A stretch of DNA of 64,000 nucleotides, taken from NCBI GenBank assembly GCA_023014365.1, contig JAEBUN010000005.1, forward strand, positions 868,001 through 932,000, in the 5' to 3' direction. Made by a program: the position numbers and the translations under genes. This document shows, in pieces, positions 46,978 to 58,360 of the stretch (position 1 is its first letter; the number at the start of each line of letters is the position of its first letter). The notes beneath the pieces were generated by a model that was given only the letters and a program-made list of their open reading frames with translations, was not told the origin of the DNA and did not search any database. This DNA comes from Lepiota brunneoincarnata. Lineage: Eukaryota; Basidiomycota; Agaricomycetes; Agaricales; Agaricaceae.

Positions 46978-49511
46978 ATGAGTAATCCACTACTATGCGT
47001 GCCATCCAAATTAGCCTCACACCCTCTTCTACCCCCTCTCCAACTCGCTTGAGCCCCCTATTGCCCAATGCTGGCACAGTCGAGGCCCCTCACACTCGCC
47101 AAGTCGGTTATCAATAACCCAGGTACAGGAACTACTGCCGCCAGATTGGCCTGCGGGTGAACAGACCACCGATCAATCAGTGCACAAGCCTGTGCACCTA
47201 CACCATCATGCTCATACGACGCCGTTTCAGGAGGAGGAATCTGACGAAGAGGAGAGCAGGAAAAGAAGGAACCTTCCGTGGTGGAAACGGCCCTCGCCAT
47301 GGTGGTAGGTCGCCTCGGTGGTTTCGACGTGATCCAGATTATGACGCGCCCGTGTTCAGGTTGTTGTGCGGAATCCCGTTCACGGCAATGGCGATGTCTG
47401 CAACGATTGCACCACGCATAGAGATGTACACGGTACTTGCGTGTCGAGTGATCAGGCCCGACATCTACTACGACCACGGTGCTCCTCGGCTGTCTTCTTT
47501 GGCGCCTACACCCTCTCAGCTGTGCGCCGCAGACCCTGTAGTTCAAGCCGCTGTTGCGAAGTTTGCAGCTGGTATGTTTCTCAAAATACAACGACGTCAC
47601 CTGCTATTCTTGTCACTTGTATCAACCCTGACATCAATCAACTTTCGTCTTACTGATATGGTTCTCCCTTGGCCCAGCGATGACAACGTCCATGGGCGTC
47701 CTTAGTTGCCTGACTACGGGCTGGTGGGGCGCCGTGAGTCTTTTCTCCTTACCTTGTGCCTGTGCTAACTTGGGGAGCAAGTTTTCCGATCGGTATGGAC
47801 GAGGCTATGTGATGGGAATATCAGCTATAGGGCTGCTATTGACTGACTTCAACTTCATTTTCGTTTTCTGCTTTCCTGATACACCACCTGGAGGATACTG
47901 GTTCCTCTTACTTGGTCCCCTCGTGGAAGGTTCTCTTGGAGGTATATGAAGACACTCACACCGACGAATAACCCGCATTCTAACACGGATTTCAGGCTTT
48001 ACGAGTGCTGTCGCGGCTATCCATGCATATCAAGCAGATACCACTGATGATCATAATAGGTATGTCGCAAGTGTACACTCCATAGTCGCCCGGTTATTGA
48101 TGTAATCCGTCCTGTAGATCACGTATATTCTCGCTTGGGCTTGGACTGCTATTTACCGGAATGGCTATTGGCCCGACGCTGGGTGCACTCCTCATACGAT
48201 CCACTGGCCAGCTTCTGTCTGTCTTCTATGTGGCTGCAGGGGTGCACCTGGTATACATCCTCTTGATCTGGTTCGTTTTGCCACAATCTTTGAGCATGGC
48301 GTATAGACGTCGAGCACGCGCAAAATATGCGGAAGAACTGCGAGCTGACGTAACCGAACGCGACGGCCACTTGGGCGTAAAACTCCTAATCCTCTTCAAG
48401 AAAATCTTCGCTTTCTTGAGCCCCCTCGCTATATTTGCACCGAAAATTCAGGAAGTTGATAATAATCCTCTGAAAAGGAAAAGGGATTGGAATTTGGTGT
48501 TTTTGGCCCTTGCCTATGGTATCACGATCTCTATTATGGTGAGGAGACGCCCTGAACATTTTTGTTAAGTAACTTATCAGCGTTCAGGGATCCTATACCT
48601 ATAAATTCCAGTACGCTGCTTCCATGTTTGGTTGGACATCCGAAGCTGTATGTAATCCAACATGAGCGCCTAGGGCTTCGCTAATAGTACACATAGCTTG
48701 GATATTGGCTCAGCTTGGTAGGTGCCGCGCGGGCCTTTTACCTCACCATCATATTACCTCGTGAGTTGGGCCGTTGGGCCGCACACGACGACTGGACTGA
48801 TAGATTACACCAGTGGCAATCAAGTTCTTTAAGCCAAAACCTGTGACCGTTGAGATTATCGAGGGACATTCGGAAGCCGAGCCGCTATTATCATCTGATG
48901 GATCATCAACCACCGTTAGAGATATTCCCAAGAAAACCAGAGAAATCCATTCCCCTGCCTTTGATCTTGGTTTGGCCCGGATCTCGCTGCTTATTGAAAT
49001 GGTGGCTTATACCTTCATGGGACTTGCGCCCACTCCCCTCGCCTTTACCGTTTTTGGAATGTTGGGCTCGATGGGTGCAGCGTACTCCCCTGCGACACAA
49101 GCGGTAGCACTGGCATTATACGCTCAGCGTGGAGGCACAGAGTCGGGTAGACTTTTCGGTGCCTTAAGTGTGCTGCAGGCGCTATGGTGAGTGTTTCTTG
49201 CTCAGAGATTCCCGGTAGCCAAATTGATTCTCAAATGTCATAGCTCCCAGATAGTGGGACCCCCCCTTTATGGTTTCATATACATGAAGACAGTCGCGAC
49301 ATTTCCTCGCGCTATTTTTTTCGTGTCTGTAGGCACCGTTGCCGCCTCGTCCTTGCTGCTTTCGTGCATTCGGCTACCAAAGCAAAGCTATCCATCACGC
49401 ACGGTGGCTGTTAGCCAGTACGAAGATTTGGAAGGACTCGACTCTGATTTGACTGAAGGGAACGATCGAAGCAGAGACGCGGCACTAGTTGAGACTGAAG
49501 AGAGGGCATGA
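46978..49511 (+). CDS. MFS transporter, tandem copy 2
   Basis: Closest sister of copy 1, same strand, 260 bp downstream. Exons: 46978-47304, 47360-47571, 47678-47733, 47782-47941, 47996-48059, 48118-48538, 48588-48647, 48697-48760, 48814-49186 and 49244-49511. Exons 3-8 match the sister copies in length (56, 160, 64, 421, 60, 64). Motif A is WWGAFSDRYGRG. Exon 1 begins MSNP as in copy 1 but is one base too long for the frame of QEEESDEEESRKRRNLPWWK, so an extra base lies between 46981 and 47130. The fifth intron has a normal GT donor. About 667 aa, ending EDLEGLDSDLTEGN and a short acidic tail. The substrate is unknown; the array suggests dosage or diversification of export. Confidence 0.88.
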
Positions 49512-49861
49512 GTTTATGTGTGTGTTGCGACCTGTTGCGACCCCCTAGTACTGCCTTAGAGTTGTGCTTGAGTGTGTGTGCCAAATATGTACTACCCTGA
49601 AACTGTGACACTCATCTTGATCCTAGTTCCTCGTCGCTTGAGCCCTAGCACTTATGGCAGCATGGCTTGCACCTCTCTGAAATAAAGCAAGCCTCCTAAG
49701 GCAGCGACCGCCGGCCTCGGCAGAAGATTTTTCATCTCGATTCTACGTCTGCTATCCAGTCTTACCTCTACTGATTGGCCGGCACACCTCGAAAAGGGGA
49801 ATCGCACCTGCATAACGGAGGAATAAAATGAATGTGGCTCCAAGAATAAAGAAAAGTCTAC
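49512..49861. other. Intergenic between MFS copies 2 and 3
   Basis: 350 bp, presumably the terminator of copy 2 and promoter of copy 3. No gene seen. Confidence 0.4.
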
Positions 49862-52366
49862 ATGTCCGCCGCACATACCGCCCAGACCCCTGTCTCATGC
49901 TCTTCCTTGTCTCATCTACTCCTTTCTCGTTTCCGTGGGCGACCACTTGTAATCCAATGCCACCACCATCGCGCACGCACGAGCTGCATTCACGACCCAA
50001 GGCGACAAGTCCGCTGTACCAGGACAGAGGGGTTCACATCAACAGCCAAGCCTGTTGGTGAGTTGACTGCCGAGCTAGTGGATGAGAGTGCGGCAGGGGA
50101 GATAGGATTTGATGCGGAGGAGATCAGGAAAAGAGAGAGACTGCCGTGGTGGAAGCGGCCCTCGCCATGGTGGTATGTGACCCTGGGAATTTGGATGATG
50201 TCTGGACTTCTAACGTATATATACGTTCAGGGTATTGTGCGTAATTCCTTTCACAGTCGATGGCGATGTCCGCAACGAGTGCACCGCGCATAGAAGTGTA
50301 TACGACACTCGTGTGTCGAGAGATTCGGCCCGACATCCATGGCGACCTTGATGTCCTATGGATACCCTCCTTGGCGTCAGCACGTTTCCAATTGTGTGCT
50401 GCTGATCCGGTTGTCCAAGCTGCTGTTGCGAAATTTGCGGCTGGTAAGTTTAATATTCTGGTCGCTTGAAAAACAAGTTTGATGCGACGTCAACTGACAT
50501 GGCTCTTCGACTGGCACAGCGATGACGGCTTCCATGGGCATCCTCAGCTGTCTAACCGCAGGCTGGTGGGGTGCTGTCAGTATTCTATACTACATTACCC
50601 ATTTCCGTGCTAAACTGGGAACCTAGTTTTCAGAGCGGCATGGACGCGGAAATGTGATAGGAATATCGGCCATTGGTCTACTCTTAACCGACTTCAACTT
50701 AATTCTCGTCGCCCGGATTCCGGACAAAATCCCAGGGGGATATTGGTTTCTCATGCTCGGTCCCATTATGGAGGGTGCTCTTGGAGGTACCCGAGGACAT
50801 TGAATCTGCGGGAGATATTCCTGAAAATGTCTGCAGGTGTCACAAGCGCCGCCACTGCTCTAAGTGCATATCAAGCAGATACCACTGATGATCACAACAA
50901 GTGCGTTGGAATCACTCATATTGCACCGCCGACATCGGGTTGATTCATCCGGTTGAGCAGATCACGTATATTCTCGCTCGGACTTGGATTGCTTCTCACA
51001 GGAACGACTATTGGGCTTACCCTTGGTGCACTCCTCATCCGATATACCGGTCGGCTTCTATCTGTCTTCTATGCTGCTACAGGGGTCCACACACTCTATG
51101 CGATTTTTACCTGGCTCTTCCTGCCCCAATCTTTGAGTGTGGCATACAGACGCCAAGCTCGTGAAAGATACGCGCAAGAATTGCAAGCCGATGTAACGGA
51201 ACGCAGGGGTATTTTTGGAGCGGGGCTGACGGCTCTCTTCAAGAGATTGTTCGCCTTCCTCGCTCCTCTTGCTGTATTCGTACCCACGATCCAAGAAGTC
51301 GATAATAACTCCCTGAAGAAGGGGAGGGATTGGAATCTGACTCTTTCGGCTCTTGCGTACGGAATTATGAACTTGGTCGAGGTGAGGAACCCCCGCTCCA
51401 ACACTTTCGAAAGCTCACCAGTGTGCAGGGATCTTATACCTACAAGCTTCAGTATGCCGCTTCTACCTTTAACTGGACATCGGAGGATGTAGGCATTCCA
51501 TCTCGAGTACTCAACATCAATGCCATTAATCCTAGGACTCACAGCTCGGATATTGGCTCAGCTTGGTAGCTGCCACACAGGCCCTTTTCCTCACTGCTAT
51601 ACTGCCCGGTACGTTTGATCGTTTAACTGTATATAGTGGCTGGATTGGGAAATGCCTACCAGCGGGGATCAAGCTCTTTAAGCCGAAACCTATGACGACT
51701 GAGATTTCCGAAGGACTTTCGGAATCCTCGCCTCTGCTAGCATCCTCTGAAGGACCATCAACAGTCCTTGGAGGTAATACCCAGGAAGCCCAAACAAACC
51801 AGTCCCCTGCTTTTGACCTTGGTCTAGCGCAGGCGTCACTGTTTATTGGCATCATAGCTTATATTTTGATGGGGCTCGTACTCACTCCCCTTGCTTTTAC
51901 TCTCTCCACGATGCTGGATTCAATGGCTGTAGCATTCTCTCCCGCGATAAAAGCCGTGGCACTGGCGCTGTATGCCCAACGCGGGGATGCGGAGTCCGGT
52001 AGGCTGTTCGGGGCTTTGGGCGTGCTGCAGGCGGTAGTGTGAGCTTGTTAATATCCATCACGTATCACCATTCGCGTAACAGACTAACTGTTTCTCAAAT
52101 TTGTTGCAGAGCGCAGGTAATGGGTCCCTCCCTTTATGGCTTTGTATATGTGAAGACCGCTGGGACGTATCCTCAAGTCCTTTTTTTCGTGTCCGCAAGC
52201 AGCACCATTATTGCATCGTTACTTCTTTCATACATCCGTTTACCAAAGCAAGGATATACATTCACGCGCTACAGCTGTTGGTCAAGATGAAGACCTTGAC
52301 TCGATTGGGGAAAGCATCAGAAGTAGAGAGCTGAGAGTGGGTGAAGGGCATTTTAGTACATTGTAA
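49862..52366 (+). CDS. MFS transporter, tandem copy 3 (most diverged)
   Basis: Same ten-exon plan: 49862-50172, 50231-50443, 50520-50575, 50627-50786, 50837-50900, 50961-51381, 51429-51488, 51545-51608, 51663-52038 and 52110-52366. Exon lengths 3-8 are again 56, 160, 64, 421, 60 and 64. The N-terminus (MSAAHTAQ) differs from the MSNP of the sisters. Motif A is changed to WWGAFSERHGRG (Asp to Glu, Tyr to His), so gating may differ. Two extra bases: T at about 50257 (ACAGTCGATGG where sisters lack the T) and T at 52270 (CGCTACAGC), the second restoring an EDLD-type tail shared with copy 2. Without the second correction the protein stops at 52290. About 659 aa when corrected; it may be decaying. 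Confidence 0.82.
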
Positions 52367-52490
52367 TTTCTCCTGCCTTTACTGGCTGATGAATTTCGTG
52401 AGACTGTTCCATCCGCCACACGCCGTTAAGGCCATAGCCCCCCCCCCCCAAGTGCTAAACCAAGCAAGATACGAAGCCGATCCCAAAACT
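52350..52490. repeat. Segmental duplication unit A, copy 1 (pairs with ~56208-56325)
   Basis: Starts at the 3' end of MFS copy 3 (ATTTTAGTAC) and runs through CCCCAAGTG and GAAGCCGAT. The same order recurs at about 56208-56325. So the duplicated block began with the tail of an MFS gene. Confidence 0.7.
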
Positions 52491-52589
52491 GGAGCGGTGG
52501 CCTTTTCTAGTCCGACCCTAGTTTGCCGCTCCCATTGGTAGTGTAACTGTGCTTCTAGTAGGCGACCCAAAAGCCGAACGGCTGTGATG

Positions 52590-52785
52590 AGAGAAGGGTT
52601 GTCCACCATATGCTCCGCCTAGCGTTCCATCACATATCGTAATGAATTCATGTGGTCCCGCTGTCCCATGGAGCTTGCCACTGGACTACTTACATAGATG
52701 GTGGACTGACGCATCCGAAAACAGAGTAGTGTGTTAGACTCTCCAAATATACTGGGCATCGAGGTATTCAAATAATGTGGGCCAA
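52590..52785 (-). pseudogene. Relic of F-box gene 5' part
   Basis: Matches the start of the intact F-box gene at 59700-59950: AAGGGTTGTCC with CCATATG, the block around CCCATGGAGCTTGCC, TACATAG, and GCATCGAGGTA. Exon 1, the first intron and the start of exon 2 are represented; the rest is missing. Confidence 0.7.
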
Positions 52786-52900
52786 TGGGGAAGTCCTCTT
52801 GGAGGTGGACGACGCGTCCTGGCACTTTTCATAGGCGCCACAGGTGCTGTCGCTGCTATCCATGCGAATGTATATTGCACCACTTGCAGGTCAGCTGAAA
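52786..52900 (+). pseudogene. Relic of a fourth MFS copy
   Basis: Contains CTCTTGGAGGT (end of MFS exon 4) and, after an intron-sized gap, GGTGCTGTCGCTGCTATCC (start of exon 5 in copy 2). Only about 100 bp survives, joined to the F-box relic. Confidence 0.7.
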
Positions 52901-53139
52901 TCCCCACGGCGGAAGAATTGATAACCAACCTTCACAGAGCGCGGGTGATAAAGGTCTCTTTACTTTTATACGTCCGTTTTGCTACGGGCGAGGGGATGAC
53001 CCTGAAGGTGACTTCTCTTACCTTAGATAACTAGCCCTGATTCACTGTTCGCGCTGGTACATCATTGGTGTCCTATACGCTTCAGAAATCGAGTGGAGTA
53101 AACAAGAAAGCCCTGGGGAGTTGTCTTGATTCCAGTATA

Positions 53140-53690
53140 CCTTCCGGTCCAGATGAACATTCGAGTATCGTACGCAGTGACATGTTCCCTGAGGCGGAAT
53201 ATTTATACCACGGTCCATTCCATTTTGATAATCGTTTAATTTGAATCCCTCCTCTTCTAGCTCTCATTTGCGCGGCAGGTCCTCTCTCATCCGTGGGCTT
53301 GATATCAGGGGAGGGTTGGAGTCAACAAGGGACAGGGTATAAGAGCCTACACCCACGCCGCTCGTGGCACTTCCATGAGGGCATTGATCCTGATCCCTTC
53401 CAAGTCCACCAGAATTCCTTGTATTTGATTGCGATGCCCTTAATCAAGCTGGGTTTGACCCTCCTCACTGGTTCTTACTTTGATGTGGGATTCACACTCT
53501 TCAGCTGGTTCCTGGACCATAATACAGTGTTATAGGGAAGCGCTGCTGCCTCCAATACTGCCATTGAGTAAGTGACCGAATTCCGAGTCAGCAAGTTTCA
53601 ATGCCTGACGCCCCCAAGAAGACAATCCGAACAATATCATAAACAAAGTAAAGTGAGTTTCTCACTGATTCAGATCGAGCCTGCTCTAAC
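53140..53690 (+). pseudogene. Dead GH17 copy, promoter and front part
   Basis: Parallels 56500-57560 of the intact GH17 gene. Shared pieces are CCTGAGGCGGAATAT, a GGGTATAAGAGCC TATA region at about 53336-53346, ATTGATCCTGATCCCTTC, TTGACCCTCCTCACTGG, GACCATAATACAGT, CTTATAG-like acceptor sequence, and GAGTAAGTGACCGAATTCCG. The signal peptide and first exon are deleted. It ends where the membrane-protein gene begins; its back part is at 55930-56207. Confidence 0.8.
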
Positions 53691-53763
53691 TTGCGGTGCA
53701 CGAGAAGTCCAAGATTCATTTTTCACCCGCGACCACTGGCACATCACGTCATCACCCTGAACA

Positions 53764-55503
53764 ATGCGTCTGCCTGCAGGCTGTCGGTCCAAACTTATGA
53801 CTCAGCCTCTCGGTTGTCGCTGCAATAGTGGCGGCACTGGTGATAGTAGTACTCGACGGTCGCTACTTCAGCATATCATCCAAGCAACAGTCCATAACAA
53901 AATTGAGCCAATCGAACGTTACGATACTTGTATCGCTCGGCTCGACGTTCGTTCGTGCAATCGGTGCATATTGCTGCGGGATAGCGTCCTGGCATGTTGC
54001 ATTCATGATGCTCGAAAAAGTCAGGAATGACGCTCTTGGAGTTCAGCTCGATGGGAACATCCTCCCCATTCATCCGACCGTGGCCATGGCGGACTGTCCG
54101 AATCACCATTATTATCCTCTCCCTGATTTTCATCTCCTCCGGAGCGTACTCCGCCATTCTCAACGGTTCTATCACATGGAAGCCGGCGACAAGCTATGCG
54201 ACAAATCCACAGACTGTGAACAACATTTCGCTGAGCGATCTCACACTGTGGTGGCATCACTCATTTCCTGATCAGAGGCAAGGCATTGTCAATCGGGCGC
54301 TTGGCCATATCACAAAGGCCGTAGACAACGGAAGGAGCACCACTGCTGGCAACCAGACTGAGCTCTGGCGGGTGGTAGATTCTGCCAGCGGAATCCCCAT
54401 TAACAGCACTCTATCCAACATCACACTTCCCTTCTTCGTCATTGATTCTCTCGAGTGGGTCGAGGATCCAGCTGGAACATTAGACTCCACGACGCTGGAA
54501 GGAACGCATTTTGGCAGCAGCCTCCTCAACTATACCTCTCTGAGCAACCCAATGCAGCAGGAAGCAGTAGGGATCCTTGCCTTGATTCCCCACACGCGCT
54601 GGTCCAACTTCTCTGACAAAGTCCCCGAACCCCCCCAGCCATCAGTGGTTTCTGCTGGTGACTACTATTATGTCGCTCTCGAAGTTGGCTGGACTGGCAC
54701 GAGCTCGTGGGAGTCGTGCGAGGGCCAGACGGGCCCTGTGGTTCAGCTTCATGCCTTCCAATATACGCTACTATCGTAGTAGCCGGTACGCGCTATACCC
54801 CACTGACCACTGCATCGCCTTTGCGCGCGTGTCTTTCCGAGCTGGGGCTGGAATATGCAGGAACTGCCTGCGTCATCAGCAACTCTGTCGTCCGAAATGA
54901 CTCGCAGCTCGAACTCCAACCAGACTTGATGACAAGCGAGACGCTTTTTATGATGCCGGAGGTGTCTGCCAACTTGGCTAGGATGAACGCAACGCTGCTA
55001 TCAGCCGGCGGAGGGTATTGACCGATACGTCATCGACGTGCTCACACAGTCGTATGCTGGTTCCTGGACAGCGCTGGCTGATTACTTTGGACAACGCTCG
55101 GAAGGGCTTAAGCACGTCTGTGCAGGTATCAGTGCAAGTTTTGAAGGCACACGTAGACCACGTGCGGGTGATAATATGGTTGTTGCTTAACGTTTTAGTC
55201 GCTGCAGTGTGTGCTACCGCAGTGTGTCTACAGTTTTTGAGGTGCCGACGACGGGTTCTTTTGAATGGAACGCTATCGGCTGTGTTACTTGACGTTACAG
55301 AGGTGTCCAATCTCCTTTCGGCCAGGCGGATTCAGAGGAAAACGGCTGACTCGGATTGTGTTTGCAATACGTCGTCGTTGAGCGATGATGAGGTAGATTT
55401 GGTTGTCGAGATCGACGTTGAGAATGCAGGACACAGGCATCACAAGATGGTTCCCAAACTCGCTGATGAAGACGTTAGCTTCCTCCACGACCAGCCAAAA
55501 TAG
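53764..55503 (+). CDS. Agaricomycete multi-TM membrane protein of unknown function
   Basis: I recognise the layout, not a function. The start at 53764 is tentative. Pieces in order: TM (VVAAIVAALVIVVLD), FVRAIGAYCCGIASWHVAFM, TM (TVRITIIILSLIFISSGAYS), a long glycosylated loop (ITLPFFVIDSLEWVEDP, GSSLLNYTSLSNPMQQEAVG), VVAGTRYTPLTTASPLRACL, MMPEVSANLARMNATLLSAG, DRYVIDVLTQSYAGSWTALA, LSTSVQVSVQVLKAHVDHVR, TM (VIIWLLLNVLVAAVCATAVC) and a cytosolic tail. At least four extra bases (GG near 53812, CCCC near 54063, GGG near 55014, TT near 55108) and one apparent missing base (near 54760) break the frame; the net sum returns to phase. Either strongly affected by indels or decaying. It sits exactly between two halves of a dead GH17 gene. 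Confidence 0.65.
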
Positions 55504-55929
55504 GCGTTCCCTTGACGTTGTTGTTAGAGTGAGTGAGCTGGAGACCGCCAGCAGCGGTGCTAACGAGATAATGGCCGAGCTCAAGAATAGCCTGCCACTC
55601 GCACCCAGAACCTCCCCGGGCCCTTTCCTCCTTTAATATTTCGTCATTGTTTCCTTATTTTGCCAGTAGCCCACTCCTTGTTTTGTTGGCTTCAACGCCG
55701 CCGAGTTGGGACCTGTCATTCGGCTGACTGTAGTTTGCCCCCCACATATCTGTTTCTAGCTAATCATTTTCATGTTTATTCTCCTTCACCCCTTGCTCCC
55801 AAGATCCCCATAAAATCATTATTCATGTTCCTTCTCACTCTCTTCCATCTCGTTTCATCACTTGATATAATAAGTCGTGGGCTATATTGATACTCCATCA
55901 TTGCAATCAATTTGACCAATGTGTTCTCG

Positions 55930-56207
55930 ATTCCAATATCCATGTGGAGCAGATAGGTGACTTTGTCCTTGTAAGTGATTAGTCGATCTCTATTTCTGGG
56001 TTTGCTCAAATTCGCGTCGGTTCTATGGGCCAGGCAGTCGCGTCTCTCGATGAGAGATTAGCGGTGTCGAACGTTCGAGTACGACGGTCAGACACCGAAG
56101 GGAAATGAACAACGAGCGGAGCTTCGGGATCTTTTGCAAACTCGGCCCCTCAACGGGGATGTTCTGTTTTGAATTCGAGGCCGTATTACGAGCTAAGGCC
56201 GTGGATT
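55930..56207 (+). pseudogene. Dead GH17 copy, back part
   Basis: Parallels 57600-58145 of the intact GH17 gene: GTAAGTGATTAGT, TGGGTTTGCTC, ATTCGCGTC, GGCCAGGCAGTCGCGTCTC, GAGCGGAGCTTCGGGATCTT and AACGGGGATGTTCTG. About 22 bp at the acceptor, coding the catalytic ESGWPS loop in the intact gene, is missing, and so is most of the sequence between TVHT and TVVPAL. Dead. Confidence 0.82.
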
Positions 56208-56325
56208 TTAGTACGTTGGAACTTCTGGTTACCTTGATTGGTTGATGAGTCTCTTCAAGAGACCGCACTATCCAGTTTGAACCAAGTAAGTAGCCCCAAG
56301 TGTCAAATCAAGCATGATGCGAAGC
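56208..56325. repeat. Segmental duplication unit A, copy 2
   Basis: Second copy of the block at 52350-52490 (ATTTTAGTAC ... CCCCAAGTG ... GAAGCCGAT), here fused directly to the end of the GH17 relic. Confidence 0.7.
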
Positions 56326-56782
56326 CGATTTCTTCCTGAATTTGTTGCTCACGCTGTTACATATGTTTCTAGTATAGGGCTCCAGAAGTTGACGGGAGTA
56401 CCAAGGCCGTGATGGGAGAAGTCCTGGTGAGCTATTTTGATTTCGGTTTTACGCTTTAGGTCTAGATCAGGACATTCAGTATACTCTTGAACATCCAAGT
56501 TTTGTGCCTACCCCGTAGCAACCCGCTTCCTGAGGCGGAATATCTATACCACAACCACGTCTCTACGTCTTGATGGCAAATATGGACCATACGCATGGAT
56601 CGTACTACTTCTGATCCTCTTCCCCCGAGGAACGCGCGCATACTATTTTCTGTAATTCATGGCTTTTGGGGACTCATCACGCCTTCCCCTTCTAGTTCAT
56701 ACAAGAAGCAGACAAACTCCCATCTGCGAGCTCAATATCAGAAGGGGCGGAGACGACCTAGGCAATTAGCAGGAGATAGGAG

Positions 56783-56789
56783 TATAAGA
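56783..56789 (+). promoter_or_regulatory. TATA-like box of GH17 gene
   Basis: TATAAGA about 95 bp before the ATG at 56878. The same element in the same context is kept in the dead copy (about 53338), which supports a promoter role. Confidence 0.55.
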
Positions 56790-56877
56790 ACCTAGGCTGA
56801 CTCTTACATCCCATGCGGGCATCGATCCTGATCCCTTCTTCTACGTCCCAGCGCAAACCATACAGCCCTCAGAAAGG

Positions 56878-58157
56878 ATGAAGTACGCCAACTACATTAT
56901 CGCTTCTCTTGGGTTTTCTGGTGCTCTTGCTGCCAACAATTTCGGTGGCATCACGGCGTCTAACGCTATCGGCGGGAGGGCTCCATATACTTGCCGTACC
57001 CAGGCACAAGTCAGTTCACCATAGCTCTTTTACACCAGGTGAACTAACTGGAAGGCCCAAGTGGAACGACATGGCTAACCAGGCTAAGAGTACCGGGTTC
57101 AAGTCAATCAGAATCCTTGCAATCCACGATTGCGACTGCGCTCAACCGAGCTTCTTCGGCTGCCGCTTCAGCTGGCTTGACTGTCCTCGCTGGTATCTAC
57201 TTCGACGTAAGCTTCAACATTCTCTTGGCTTCTGGACCCTAACAGTATAGTCTTATAGGGACCCTTTTCTGCATCCAATGGTGCCATCGAGTGAGTAATC
57301 GAATTCCGAGCCTCTGACTCTCAACGACCTGATGCTCCTAAATCTAGCAATCAAGTTCAGCAGTTCCGTAGCGCTGTCTCGAGATTTGGTGCAAATCGGT
57401 ATATCGGACTGACAATTGGAAACGAGGTCTGGTCGTCCTTTCACTGATCCTTGACTGCTGTTCTAAAGGAGGTAAACTAGAATGGAGACAACCCAAATAA
57501 CATCATGAACAAAGTAACCCAAGTCCGAAGTGGGTTTCTCACTGGCTCTAATCGATCAACGCTCTAACCGGTTTTTACGCACTAGATACTCTCAGAGGTG
57601 CTGGTATCAATATTCCCGTGTCCACTGTCCACACGTGGGTACATATTCGGGATAACCGGGTGCTCTGCAATGGCGATTTTGTCGGTGCCAATGCCCAGTA
57701 TGTTTTCCCTACTTCGTCACTGGTTACAGAGCAGAAGAACTTCCTTGCTGACATGTGCACACAGCGCCTTTTTCGATCCTAATACTCGCGCAGAGCAAAC
57801 AGGCGATTTTGTCTTTCGTACGGTCGTCCCTGCTCTTCGCACAGCATGTGGCAACAAACGCATTATGATCACTGAGTAAGTGATTAGTTCTATCTTCAAT
57901 TTTTTTTTGGGTTTGCTCGAATTCGCGTCAGGTCTGGCTGGCCCTCCCGCGGCGGTTCTATTGGCCAGGCAGTCGCGTCTCTCGCAAATGAGAGATCAGC
58001 CCTGTCGAGCCTTAACTGTGCCTGCCGCAATGATCGCAGCGTATCTGTTTTCGCTTTTGAGTATGATGATCAGGCATGGAAAGGGAATGACAATGAGCGG
58101 AGCTTCGGGATCTTTGGCAAGCTCAACGTCAACGGGGATGTTCTGGCCAGATGCTAA
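56878..58157 (+). CDS. GH17 beta-1,3-glucanase
   Basis: Secreted glycoside hydrolase family 17 enzyme acting on beta-1,3-glucan of the fungal wall. Exons: 56878-57009, 57062-57206, 57259-57290, 57348-57426, 57481-57529, 57586-57697, 57765-57875 and 57932-58157 (294 aa). A signal peptide (MKYANYIIASLGFSGALA) precedes NNFGGITASNAIG, WNDMANQAKSTGFKSIRI, AASAGLTVLAGIYFD, the acid/base region IGLTIGNE, ANAHAFFDPNT, and the nucleophile loop ITESGWPSRGGSIGQAV, with AFEYDDQAWKGND near the end. Both catalytic Glu are present. Exon 2 has one extra C (CC at about 57149), and the exon sum is one base over. The fourth intron uses GAG|GTCTGG. A likely role is wall remodelling, by family. Confidence 0.9.
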
Positions 58158-58360
58158 ATATTATATATATATGCGATTTGACTCAGGGAGGATGCGTGCT
58201 ATTGCCTACAGCAGTATTTGAGGTGTATGTAAGCTAAATACGTTGCTACAAAGAAAAGACGAGATAGTAAGAGCCCTTCTACGATGGTGGTCAGTTGCAA
58301 GTCGGCATCTTCGCAGAGGAATTATACTAACCCTAGAGGCAATGATAATACCCGATTCGC

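Noticed and set aside
52786..53034. Short ORF over the MFS relic as a new small gene
   Set aside because: Its sequence is explained by MFS exon 4, intron and exon 5 fragments.
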